A stretch of 64,000 bases of DNA, from the NCBI GenBank assembly GCA_037045045.1, contig JBAOHL010000007.1, positions 310,001 through 374,000 on the forward strand. Direction: 5' to 3'. The notes beneath the pieces were generated by a model. The model did no database searches, was not told where the DNA came from, and saw only the letters and a list, made by a program, of their open reading frames with translations. Shown piece by piece: positions 51,966-60,628 of this stretch (the stretch's first letter is position 1; the number at the start of each line of letters is the position of its first letter). Origin of the DNA: Phosphoribacter sp037045045. GTDB lineage: Bacteria > Actinomycetota > Actinomycetes > Actinomycetales > Dermatophilaceae. Position numbers and translations under genes: made by a program.

Positions 51966-54900
51966 TGCGCCGAGCCCGCCCGTTGCCCCCCGACGCCCTC
52001 GCGGACCCCGACGCCCTCGCGGACCCCGACGCCCTCGCTTCCTCGGCCCCGAAGTACGGCGCTGTCGACCTGGCCCGGGCGGTGGGGCTGCCCCATGACC
52101 CCACGCCGGAACAGTGCGCGGTCATCGAAGCCCCGCCCCGGCCGTTGCTCGTCGTCGCCGGGGCCGGCAGCGGCAAGACCGAGACGATGGCGGCCCGGGT
52201 CGTCTGGCTGGTCGCCAACGGGTACGTCCAGCCCGACCAGGTCCTCGGTCTCACCTTCACCCGCAAGGCCGCCGCCGAACTGGCCGAACGGGTCGCTTCT
52301 CGGCTGCGCCGCCTCCGTCAAGCCGGGCTGTGGACCCCTGGCCGCGACGATGCCGGCGCCGAGGTGCTCGGTGGGACCCCGACCGTGTCGACCTACCACG
52401 CCTATGCCGGCCGGCTGGTCGGCGAACACGGACTACGCCTCGGTTTCGAGCCGGCGTCGCGGGTCCTGTCGGAGGCAGCGGCCTGGCAGTATGCCGCGTC
52501 CGCCGTCGCCCGCTACGACGGTCCGATGGACGAGGTCGGCTACACCGAGGCCAGTGTCGTGGCCGCCGTCGTCGACCTCGCCGGCGAGATGGCCGAGCAC
52601 CTCGTCGACACGACCGAGGTCGGTGCCGAGCTCGACCGGGTCATCGCCACCTTCGAGGCCCTGGACTCGGCAGGACCACCCCCAGGGACGCGTCGCTCCT
52701 CGGGCCTGGGCACCGACGCGGTCAAGATCCTGCGCCGGCTTCGGGCCCGGCGGGGGATCCTGCCCATCGTCGAGTCGTATGCCCGGCTGAAACGGGACCG
52801 AGAGGCGGTCGACTTCGCCGACCAGGTCGCACTGGCCGCCCACCTGGCTCGCACCTTCCCCGACATCGGCGGCACGGAGCGGGCCAGGTTCGCCGCCGTG
52901 TTGCTCGACGAAGTGCAGGACACGTCGGCCGCCCAACTCGCCCTGCTCGCCGCATTGTTCGTCGCGCCGGGCCGGCCTGTGCCGATCACTGCCGTCGGGG
53001 ATCCCCACCAGTCGATCTACGGCTGGCGCGGCGCCAGCGCGACGACCCTCGCCGGATTCGCCGCCCAGTTCCACGACGGACGGCCGGCCGACCTCGCGGC
53101 GCTGGCGACGAGTTGGCGCAACGACACGCGGATCCTGCAGGTCGCCAACGCCATCGCCGGTCCGTTACGCGAGCGCTCCCCGGTGCTGGCCCGAGCGCTG
53201 CGCCCCCGTCCCGATGCGCCCCCCGGGCAGGTGCTGGCGGCGCGGGTCGCCACCCACGTCGAGGAGGCGGCATACCTCGTCGACTGGCTCGTCGCAGCCC
53301 GGGCCCGGGCCGGGACGACGGCGGCCGTGCTGTGTCGCAAACGGGCGCAGTTCGGGCCGATCGTCGAGGCCCTCGAACGGGCCGGGTTGCCGCACGAGGT
53401 CGTCGGGCTCGGCGGGCTGCTGCTGACGCCCGAGGTCGCCGACATCCTCGCGCTGCTGCGGGTGGTCGCCGACCCCAGCCGCGGGGACGCCCTGATGAGG
53501 CTCCTGACCGGGGCGATGTGCCGCCTCGGCGCGGCCGACCTCGACGGTCTGCACGCCTGGGCACGCCACCGCCAACGAGTCGTCCGGGCCCAGGACGGTG
53601 GACAGTTGGGGATTCTCGTGCCCGGTGACCCCGTAGCGGACTCCGCGGGCAGGCCAGCGGGGCGACGGGCCGGCGATCTGGCCCCGGAGGCCGCCGACCG
53701 ACCCAGTCTCGTCGAGGCGCTGCTCGACCTGCCGCCGGTGGACTGGACGGGCCGCGCCGGGCAGCGCGTGGGGGCTGCGGCTCGCGCCCGGCTGGTCTGG
53801 CTGGGCCAGGCGCTGCGACGGGTCCAGGCCCTCAGCGCCCTGCCGCTGGCCGATCTCGTCGGCGAAGCGGAGCGAGCGCTCGGCCTCGACGTCGAGGTGT
53901 TGGCCAGGCCCGAGTACTCGCCGCAGGCGGCCCGCGCCCACCTCGACGCGTTCGCCGATGTCGCCGCGTCGTTCAGCGCCTCCGCCGACCGGCCCACCCT
54001 CGCCGGGTTCCTCGCCTGGGCCGACGCCGCCTTCGCCGAGGAACGCGGCCTGGACACCCCGGCCGTCGAACCCTCGCCCGACGCGGTCCAGGTCCTGACC
54101 ATCCATGCCGCCAAGGGCCTGGAGTGGGATTGCGTGGTCGTTCCGGGACTGGTCGAGGGGACCTTTCCGGCGCGCACCTCCGCGGTGCATCCACGGTTCG
54201 AGGAACCCGGCGGCTGGACGATCCCGCCGCCGGTCGATTCGGGGTGGCTGGCCGGCCTGGCCGGTGTGCCGTATGCCGTACGGGCCGACGCCGAGGGACT
54301 TCCGGTCCTGCGCTACGCCGACGCCCGGGACGGCGATCACCTCGAGCGGCGAGTCCGGCGATTCCGTGAGGAGGGCGGCCGGCACGAACTGGCCGAAGAG
54401 CGGCGGCTGGCCTACGTCGCCGTGACCCGGGCGCGCCACCGGCTGCTGCTCACCGCCAGCGTGTGGTCGGCTCAGGAGAAGCATCGGGTGACCTCGCGCT
54501 TTCTCGAGGAGATCGTCGATGCCGCACCGATCCTCGGGGTCGACGTCCCGCGCTGGGACCTGCTGCCCGACCCACTCGTGCCGACGAGCAACCCGGTCGC
54601 CGACTCGGTGGTGTCCATCCCGTGGCCCGGCGAGCTCATGGCCTCACGACGGGTCTCGCTCGCCGACGCGGCCGAGCTCGTCGCGCAGGCTCGCGCTCGA
54701 CTGCGGCAGGCCCCCGGCGGGGCGGCCGAGGCCGCCGTGAGCGATTCCCTGGACGGGGCCGTTCAGGTGCTGCTCGCCGAACGGGCCGCCGGACGGTCTC
54801 ATGACTCGCGCGTCGTGCCCCTCCCCGGGCATCTATCGGCCTCGGCGCTCGTCGCGCTCGCGGAGGATCCCGCGGCATTCGCCCTCGGCGTGCGCCGGCC

Positions 54901-55462
54901 CATGCCCAGCCCGCCGGCACTGGCGGCGCGCGTGGGCACCGCCTTCCATGCCTGGATCGAACGCCACTACGGGCGAGCCGCTCTGCTCGACGTCGACGAC
55001 GTGCCCGGCGCAGTGGACGAGGACGCCGAGCCGGCCGGCGATCTGTCGACGATGCGCGAGCTCTTCCTCGCCAGCGAATGGGCCGAACGAGAACCGGTGG
55101 CCATCGAGGTTCCCGTCGAGACGGTCGTCCACGGCCTTGCCGTACGCGGTCGGATCGATGCCGTCTTCCCCCGCCCGGACGGTGGTTATACGGTCGTCGA
55201 CTGGAAGACGGGAGCCGAACCAGCGGGGGAGCTGGCCCGGGTCCGAGCGATCCAACTCGGCGCTTACGCCCTGGCCTACGCCCGGCTGCGCGGGCTGTCC
55301 GGCGAGTCGGTCGACGCGGCGTTCTACTACGCCCGCTCAGGTCGCAGCGTACGTCCGCCCCTGCCCGAGGAGGGCGACCTCGCGGCACTCATCGACGCCC
55401 TCGCGCCGATGCCATCAGCGGTCAGCTCGGGGCCGACGCCGAAGCAGCCGGCCGCCGGATAG
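51965..55462 (+). CDS. adnB: AdnB helicase-nuclease subunit
   Basis: 1165 residues from ATG 51965. Intact motor: AGAGSGKTETM (Walker A), TFTRKAA, LLDEVQDTS (Walker B), GDPHQSIYGWRG, LTIHAAKGLEWDCVVV and YVAVTRARHRLLL. The C-terminal nuclease has GTAFHAWIERHYG, GRIDAVFP and TVVDWKTGAE, and IQLGAYALAY. AdnB supplies the translocation motor of AdnAB. Residues 12-25 contain a short in-frame duplication of ALADPD. The gene ends 4 bases before the stop of the opposing APH-like gene. Confidence 0.95.
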   Translation: MRRARPLPPDALADPDALADPDALASSAPKYGAVDLARAVGLPHDPTPEQCAVIEAPPRPLLVVAGAGSGKTETMAARVVWLVANGYVQPDQVLGLTFTRKAAAELAERVASRLRRLRQAGLWTPGRDDAGAEVLGGTPTVSTYHAYAGRLVGEHGLRLGFEPASRVLSEAAAWQYAASAVARYDGPMDEVGYTEASVVAAVVDLAGEMAEHLVDTTEVGAELDRVIATFEALDSAGPPPGTRRSSGLGTDAVKILRRLRARRGILPIVESYARLKRDREAVDFADQVALAAHLARTFPDIGGTERARFAAVLLDEVQDTSAAQLALLAALFVAPGRPVPITAVGDPHQSIYGWRGASATTLAGFAAQFHDGRPADLAALATSWRNDTRILQVANAIAGPLRERSPVLARALRPRPDAPPGQVLAARVATHVEEAAYLVDWLVAARARAGTTAAVLCRKRAQFGPIVEALERAGLPHEVVGLGGLLLTPEVADILALLRVVADPSRGDALMRLLTGAMCRLGAADLDGLHAWARHRQRVVRAQDGGQLGILVPGDPVADSAGRPAGRRAGDLAPEAADRPSLVEALLDLPPVDWTGRAGQRVGAAARARLVWLGQALRRVQALSALPLADLVGEAERALGLDVEVLARPEYSPQAARAHLDAFADVAASFSASADRPTLAGFLAWADAAFAEERGLDTPAVEPSPDAVQVLTIHAAKGLEWDCVVVPGLVEGTFPARTSAVHPRFEEPGGWTIPPPVDSGWLAGLAGVPYAVRADAEGLPVLRYADARDGDHLERRVRRFREEGGRHELAEERRLAYVAVTRARHRLLLTASVWSAQEKHRVTSRFLEEIVDAAPILGVDVPRWDLLPDPLVPTSNPVADSVVSIPWPGELMASRRVSLADAAELVAQARARLRQAPGGAAEAAVSDSLDGAVQVLLAERAAGRSHDSRVVPLPGHLSASALVALAEDPAAFALGVRRPMPSPPALAARVGTAFHAWIERHYGRAALLDVDDVPGAVDEDAEPAGDLSTMRELFLASEWAEREPVAIEVPVETVVHGLAVRGRIDAVFPRPDGGYTVVDWKTGAEPAGELARVRAIQLGAYALAYARLRGLSGESVDAAFYYARSGRSVRPPLPEEGDLAALIDALAPMPSAVSSGPTPKQPAAG

Positions 55463-55465
55463 TGC

Positions 55466-56647
55466 TCAACCCGCCTGGTCCGGCCCGGTGTCGGACTGGG
55501 ACTTGGGCGGCGCGGTTGTCGTTGCGGGCTTCGACTCGTCATCGCCCGAGGCGAGCAACTCGCCGCGGGCCTTGGCCAACTGGTGCTCGGGGATCTCCTG
55601 GGTCGGCTCGTACTCGTCGTCGTCGCCGGGGTCACCGGTGTCGGGTCTGGGTTCGAGCTCGCGAGGGAGGACGATGACGTTCGGCGCGGGTGCGGCCGCC
55701 GGCTCCGGAGGGGCGAGATCCTCGGACCCCCGAGTCGCCTCGTCGAGGTCGCGCAGTCGCACCGCCTGTTCGAGGGCGCCAGCCGATGCCCCCGCGGTGA
55801 CCGCGGCCAACAGTCCGCGCAGGACCCGCAACTCGCCGAGCAACACCGCCCGGCGCCGCAGGTGAGCATCGGGGCGCTCAATGCGGGAATTGGCGTAGGC
55901 CTCGAGGATTGTCTCGATGAGGCGTTCGTCGGCGACCGCGGCGAACGCCGCGATATCGGTGGCCGGGTCCGCGACGGCCGCCTCCTCCCACCCCAGCAGC
56001 GCCTTGACATGACCGGCGGACGCGTTTTGGTCGCCGTCGAAGGCCGCAAGGATCGCCCTCCCGTCCAGAGCGCCGTGGGTCGGAGTGGGGGCGAAGCGCC
56101 ACAGGGTGACGTCCTCCAGGGCCGACTCCCACCGGGTCAATAGGGCGGCCGGGACGTGCCCGGTGCCGGCCCCTCGGTCGAGATCGGCCAGGTGCCGGGC
56201 TCGACATTGCTCGGCGTCGTATGCCGGGACACCGCTTTGCTCGTAGACCCCGCGGTCGACGTTGTGCAGCGCGGCGATAGCCCGCCCGATCTCGGCGGCG
56301 AGGCCAGGGCCGGCGGGGACGTGGTCGAGGTCGAGAGCATGCCCGACGAGATGGGGGTAGACCATCGCCCGCCCCTGGGGCACGGCGACGAACCCCTTCG
56401 GTGCGGGCACCTGGAAGGGCAGCCGACGGGCCAACAGATGCAGCAGGGCCACGGTCGCGTCCTGTTGGGCCCCGGCCGCGGGCGTCGTCGGCACGCGTAC
56501 CGTCCAGCGACGCTGCTGGCGGTCGGTGACGAAGGCGACCTCGAAGCGAGCGCCCGGCGAGAGCTGGACCGCCTGAACGGACGCCGGGTCCAGGCCGGGC
56601 ACTGCCGAACTGGCCAGGGCCGCGAGGTATGCCGGCGTGCGGCTCAC
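55466..56647 (-). CDS. APH-like phosphotransferase fold, catalytic residues lost
   Basis: 393 residues from GTG 56647. The fold follows aminoglycoside/macrolide phosphotransferases: N-lobe RFEVAFVTDRQQRRWTVRVP, ALHNVD and the C-lobe. However, the catalytic HGD-x-H loop reads THGALDGRAIL, with the Asp replaced by Ala, and the metal-binding DWE/DFG position reads LLGWEEAAV, with Gly. It is therefore probably a pseudokinase. The C-terminal 120 residues are acidic and Pro-rich. It sits between adnB and nudC, where M. tuberculosis has a potassium channel gene. Confidence 0.75.
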   Translation of the reverse strand: MSRTPAYLAALASSAVPGLDPASVQAVQLSPGARFEVAFVTDRQQRRWTVRVPTTPAAGAQQDATVALLHLLARRLPFQVPAPKGFVAVPQGRAMVYPHLVGHALDLDHVPAGPGLAAEIGRAIAALHNVDRGVYEQSGVPAYDAEQCRARHLADLDRGAGTGHVPAALLTRWESALEDVTLWRFAPTPTHGALDGRAILAAFDGDQNASAGHVKALLGWEEAAVADPATDIAAFAAVADERLIETILEAYANSRIERPDAHLRRRAVLLGELRVLRGLLAAVTAGASAGALEQAVRLRDLDEATRGSEDLAPPEPAAAPAPNVIVLPRELEPRPDTGDPGDDDEYEPTQEIPEHQLAKARGELLASGDDESKPATTTAPPKSQSDTGPDQAG

Positions 56648-56863
56648 GATGTCTCCTTCGGTCGGTGCCTGGGTCCGGACGGGTCGCGCGGGGGCGACGT
56701 GGGCACGTCGGGTGTCCTCAGGGCTGGCGCAAGACCCATGTCGTCGCCGTCACGGAGGTCCCTCGGAAACGTCCCGGGCGGCCGGGCCGAGGAAGCCGAG
56801 CAGGACGGGTGGGGAAGTCATGCTCACACCGTAGGCCGTCGACGCAGTCCTAGGGTGGAGGCC

Positions 56864-57811
56864 GTGACGACCGACGCGCACCCGCTGCCGGGGCTGGCTT
56901 TGGCGCGCGGGAACCTTGATCGGTCCGCCCATGAGCGAGCGGCCCCTGACCTGGTGGCTCGGGCGCTCGGCGACCCGTCGACGGTGGTCGCCGCCCTGCG
57001 GCGGGACACGATGGAGGTTGCCGGCGGCGCGCTCGTGCTGCGCGGTCCCGAGCCAGCCGACGAACAACGGCTGGTGGTGTTCCTGGGCAGGGCCGCAGCG
57101 CGCGCCGCGGAACCGGACCGGACGGCATACCTCGGGGTCATCGAGCCACAGGAGCCCGACCCTGGATGGCAGACCTTGCGCCAAGCGGGCCCATTGCTGT
57201 CCGACCTGGACGCCGCGGTGTTCGCGACGACGCTGGCCCTGGCGAACTGGCATCGGAGCCACGGTTACTGCGCGCGGTGCGGCGCGGCGAGCGAGCCTGC
57301 TCTGGGCGGTTGGGTGCGGCGCTGCCCGTCGTGCGCGGCCGAGCACTTCCCGCGCACCGATTCGGCGGTCATCGTCTCGGTGATCGACGACGCTGAGCGG
57401 CTGCTGCTCGGGCGGGGCCTGACCTGGCCGCCGGACCAGTACTCCGTGCTGGCCGGGTTCGTCGAGCCGGGGGAGTCCCTCGAGGCGGCCGTCGCGCGAG
57501 AGGTGGCCGAGGAAAGCGGCGTGCACGTCACGGACGTGCGGTACCTCGGCAGCCAGCCGTGGCCGTTCCCGTCCTCGATCATGGTCGGCGTCACGGCTCG
57601 AGCGGTGACGACCTCCCTCCGAGCCGATCCCGACGAGCTCGCCGACGTGCGGTGGGTGACCCGCGAGGAGTACTCGCACCTGTTGCGGGCGCGCGCGATC
57701 CGGGTCCCTGGGGGCATCTCGATCGCCAAGCGGCTCATCGAGCGCTGGCTCGGGACGACGGTGGAACAGGCAGCCGGCGGCGAAGTCATCGAGGGATTCC
57801 GGCCCTCGTGA
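56864..57811 (+). CDS. nudC: NADH pyrophosphatase NudC
   Basis: 315 residues from GTG 56864 (GTG 56855 is in frame). A zinc ribbon C-x2-C...C-x2-C (YCARCGAAS, RRCPSCAAEH) is followed by the Nudix box GFVEPGESLEAAVAREVAEE and the SQPWPFPSS motif specific to NADH/NAD-capped RNA hydrolases. It hydrolyses NAD(H) to NMN and AMP, or removes NAD caps from RNA. Rv3199c is the equivalent. Confidence 0.93.
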   Translation: MTTDAHPLPGLALARGNLDRSAHERAAPDLVARALGDPSTVVAALRRDTMEVAGGALVLRGPEPADEQRLVVFLGRAAARAAEPDRTAYLGVIEPQEPDPGWQTLRQAGPLLSDLDAAVFATTLALANWHRSHGYCARCGAASEPALGGWVRRCPSCAAEHFPRTDSAVIVSVIDDAERLLLGRGLTWPPDQYSVLAGFVEPGESLEAAVAREVAEESGVHVTDVRYLGSQPWPFPSSIMVGVTARAVTTSLRADPDELADVRWVTREEYSHLLRARAIRVPGGISIAKRLIERWLGTTVEQAAGGEVIEGFRPS

Positions 57812-57867
57812 ACCTGGAGGCTGCCCGGCGCGTCATGGGGCGGCCTCGATTCCCGGCCCGGGCGGGA

Positions 57868-58971
57868 GGAGCGGTCTTCTCGCGCGCGGGTTCTCTGCTG
57901 GGCAAGTGGGCCCCGTCTTGCGCGCGGGTTCTCTGCTCGGCGAGCGGGCCCTTTCTCGCGCGCGGGTTCTCTGCTGGGCGAGTGGGCCCCCCGTCTCGCG
58001 AGTGGAGCCGATGTGCTGCTTGGGGATCCGTGAAGCGACCTGTTGGCTCCACTCACGTCGATATGCCGGGTGGGCGCCGTCGCGAGCGGGGCCGGTGTGG
58101 GCCCCCGAGAAGGGTCCGGGTAAGGGCGTGCGCGGGTTCTCTGCTCGGCGAGTGGGCCCCGTCTTGCGCGCGGGTTCTCTGCTGGGCGAGTGGGCCCCCC
58201 GTCTCGCGAGTGGAGCCGTTGTGCTGCTTGGGGATCCGTGAAGCGACCTGTTGGCTCCACTCACGTCGGTATGCCGGGTGGGCGCCGTCGCGAGCGGGGC
58301 CGGTGTGTGGGCCCCCGAGAAGGGTCCGGGTAAGGGCGTGCGCGGGTTCTCTGCTGGGCGAGTGGGCCCCCCGTCTCGCGAGTGGAGCCGTTGTGCTGCT
58401 TGGGGATCCGTGAAGCGACCTGTTGGCTCCACTCACGTCGGTATGCCGGGTGGGCGCCGTCGCGAGCGGGGCCGGTGTGTGGGCCCCCGAGAAGGGTCCG
58501 GGTAAGGGCGTGCGCGGGTTCTCTGCTCGGCGAGTGGGCCCCGTCTTGCGCGCGGGTTCTCTGCTGGGCGAGTGGGCCGCCCGTCTCGCGAGTGGAGCCG
58601 TTGTGCTGCTTGGGGATCCGTGAAGCGACCTGTTGGCTCCACTCACGTCGGTATGCCGGGTGGGCGCGGTCGCGAGCGGGGCCGGTGTGTGGGCCCCCGA
58701 GAAGGGTCCGGGTAAGGGCGTGCGCGGGTTCTCTGCTCGGCGAGTGGGCCCCGTCTTGCGCGCGGGTTCTCTGCTCGGCGAGTGGGCCCCGTCTTGCGCG
58801 CGGGTTCTCTGCTCGGCGAGTGGGCCCCTTTTCTCGCCAGTGGAGCCGATCTGCTGCTTGGGGATCCGTGAAGCGACCTGTTGGCTCCACTCACGTCGGT
58901 ATGCCGGGTGGGCGCGGTCGCGAGCGGGGCCGGTGTGGGCCCCCGAGAAGGGTCCGGGTAAGGGCGTGCGC
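57868..58971. repeat. Intergenic array 2, hairpin repeats with variable 37-bp sub-repeats
   Basis: Occupies almost all of the 1.26-kb gap between nudC and mrx1. Five hairpins start at 58000, 58208, 58380, 58590 and 58838 (spacing 208, 172, 210, 248). Arms are GAGTGGAGCC and GGCTCCACTCAC around GTGCTGCTTGGGGATCCGTG and a short GAAGCGACC part. Spacing differs because one to three copies of a sub-repeat of about 37 bp (GCGCGGGTTCTCTGCTCGGC, then GAGTGGGCCCC) lie between hairpins. Each hairpin is followed by a GTATGCC or ATATGCC word. Open frames here are not gene-like. Confidence 0.92.
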
Positions 58972-59073
58972 GGTAGGGTGAGGCGGCCGAGATCAGCTCG
59001 TTTGCTCACCAGACGTGGCGCTCCGGGTTCACCCGATGATGCCCTTCCGGTTTACCGGATGTGGCTCTCGGTC

Positions 59074-59331
59074 TCACCCGACGCGGCTCTGAACCTCGCG
59101 GAGGCTGGGGTTCGTCGCCGCCGACCCGTCCGGGAAGAGCACGGTGGGCACAGTTTGATTGCCGCTGTTGACGTCCATGACGAATTCGGCCGCGTCCGGG
59201 TGCGCCTCGATGTCGACCTCGGCATACGGGATCCCGGCCCGGTCGAGTTGACTCTTCAACCGTCGGCAGTAGCCACACCACGTCGTCGTGAACATCGTCA
59301 CGGTGCCGGCATCGGGGGGCGAGATGCTCAT
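59074..59331 (-). CDS. mrx1: Mycoredoxin/glutaredoxin-like protein
   Basis: 85 residues from ATG 59331. The active site TTWCGYC, the cis-Pro segment NQTVPTVLFPDG and the C-terminal TNPSLREV match mycoredoxin-1 of M. tuberculosis (Rv3198A), which reduces mycothiolated proteins. It lies between nudC and uvrD2 as in mycobacteria but with ppk2 inserted. Confidence 0.92.
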   Translation of the reverse strand: MSISPPDAGTVTMFTTTWCGYCRRLKSQLDRAGIPYAEVDIEAHPDAAEFVMDVNSGNQTVPTVLFPDGSAATNPSLREVQSRVG

Positions 59332-59458
59332 CGATCTCCTCGGCTCTTGCTCGGTCTGATCGTTGCGGACAACACCGCCAGGCCCGCAGTTTCTTCCCGG
59401 CACCTGGGACGACAGGCGTCCGGTGACGAGGTCCCTGCCCCAGTGCCACAATGCCGGC

Positions 59459-60628
59459 ATGCCCAAACTGACGGCCAACGGGACGCCCAAACTCGACACG
59501 ATGACCTACGAGAAGGAACTCGCCCGGCTGCAGGCCGAACTGGTGACGATGCAGCAATGGGTCATCGAGACCGGGGCCCGCGTCGTCGTGCTCTTCGAGG
59601 GCCGCGATGCCGCGGGGAAGGGTTCGGCGATCAAGCGGATGACCGAGTACCTCAACCCTCGGCACGCCCGGATCGCCGCGCTCCCGGCGCCGACCGAACG
59701 CCAGAAGACCCAGTGGTACTTCCAGCGCTACGTCGAACACCTGCCGGCTGCCGGCGAGATCGTCCTGTTCGACCGGTCGTGGTACAACCGGGCCGGCGTC
59801 GAGCACGTCATGGGTTTCTGCACCGATGTCGAGTACGCGCGGTTCCTGCGCCAGTGCCCGTCCTTCGAACGGATGATCCTCGACGACGGGATCATCCTGC
59901 GCAAGTACTGGTTCTCGGTGAGCGACGTCGAACAGGAGGCGAGGTTCCGGTCGCGCGCCAACGACCCGATGCGCCGGTGGAAGCTCTCGCCGATGGACGT
60001 CCAATCCATCACCAGGTGGGAGGACTACAGCCGGGCCAAGGACACCATGATGCAGTTCACGGACCTGGCCGACTCGCCTTGGTACACAGTCGAATCCGAG
60101 GACAAGAAGAGCTCCCGGATCAACGTCATCGCCCACCTGCTCTCGACGATCCCCTACGAGCACCGCGAGCCCACCCCGGTGCCCATCCCGAGCCGCCCCG
60201 ACGCGGTCAGCTACACCCGTCCACCTCGGGAGAGCAACCGCTACGTCCCGGACCACGCCGGGACCCTGCCCGTGCCGGCAAAGAAGAAGAAGAACAGCAA
60301 GCACCACCATCACCATGCGCCCGCGCCGGCGCAGGAAGCAGCCACCGACGAGTCGGCCGACACGCCGACCGGGCAAGGCGAGGGTGACGGGGGGCGCAGG
60401 CCGCCCTACCGCAACCGCCGCCGGAAGCCGAGGCGGCGCACGTCCTGGGCGTCGAAGGCTCCACGCAGGCCTGAATCCCGGTGCCGCCGGTGCCGCCGGC
60501 GCCTCACCCGTGGCACGCCGAGGGCGTCGAGGGCTCAGGTCAGCCTGACACCGGGCCGCCGGCAGGAGGGGAGTCGGTCGACGCTCGGCTCGCTGACGGT
60601 GGGCACTCGTAGGATCGTCCGGTCATGA
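59459..60628 (+). CDS. ppk2: Polyphosphate kinase 2 (PPK2 family)
   Basis: 389 residues from ATG 59459. Walker A is LFEGRDAAGKGSAIKRM and the lid/Walker B region is IVLFDRSWYNRAGVEHVMGF, then LRKYWFSVSDVEQ. PPK2 transfers phosphate between polyphosphate and nucleoside diphosphates. The conserved kinase ends near residue 250. The tail is odd: KKKKNSKHHHHH near residues 277-288, then an Arg/Pro-rich extension to the stop, which overlaps uvrD2 as ATGA. The tail may be disordered and under little constraint. Confidence 0.92.
   Translation: MPKLTANGTPKLDTMTYEKELARLQAELVTMQQWVIETGARVVVLFEGRDAAGKGSAIKRMTEYLNPRHARIAALPAPTERQKTQWYFQRYVEHLPAAGEIVLFDRSWYNRAGVEHVMGFCTDVEYARFLRQCPSFERMILDDGIILRKYWFSVSDVEQEARFRSRANDPMRRWKLSPMDVQSITRWEDYSRAKDTMMQFTDLADSPWYTVESEDKKSSRINVIAHLLSTIPYEHREPTPVPIPSRPDAVSYTRPPRESNRYVPDHAGTLPVPAKKKKNSKHHHHHAPAPAQEAATDESADTPTGQGEGDGGRRPPYRNRRRKPRRRTSWASKAPRRPESRCRRCRRRLTRGTPRASRAQVSLTPGRRQEGSRSTLGSLTVGTRRIVRS

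Noticed and set aside
55466..56647. Macrolide or aminoglycoside resistance gene
   Set aside because: The catalytic Asp and metal-binding Asp of this fold are both replaced, so drug phosphorylation is not expected.
57868..58971. CRISPR array
   Set aside because: The sequences between the repeats are themselves conserved and the repeats are longer and irregularly spaced; no cas genes are near.
60295..60320. Vector or His-tag contamination in ppk2
   Set aside because: The tract uses mixed CAC/CAT codons inside a continuous native gene with normal flanks, so it is genomic.
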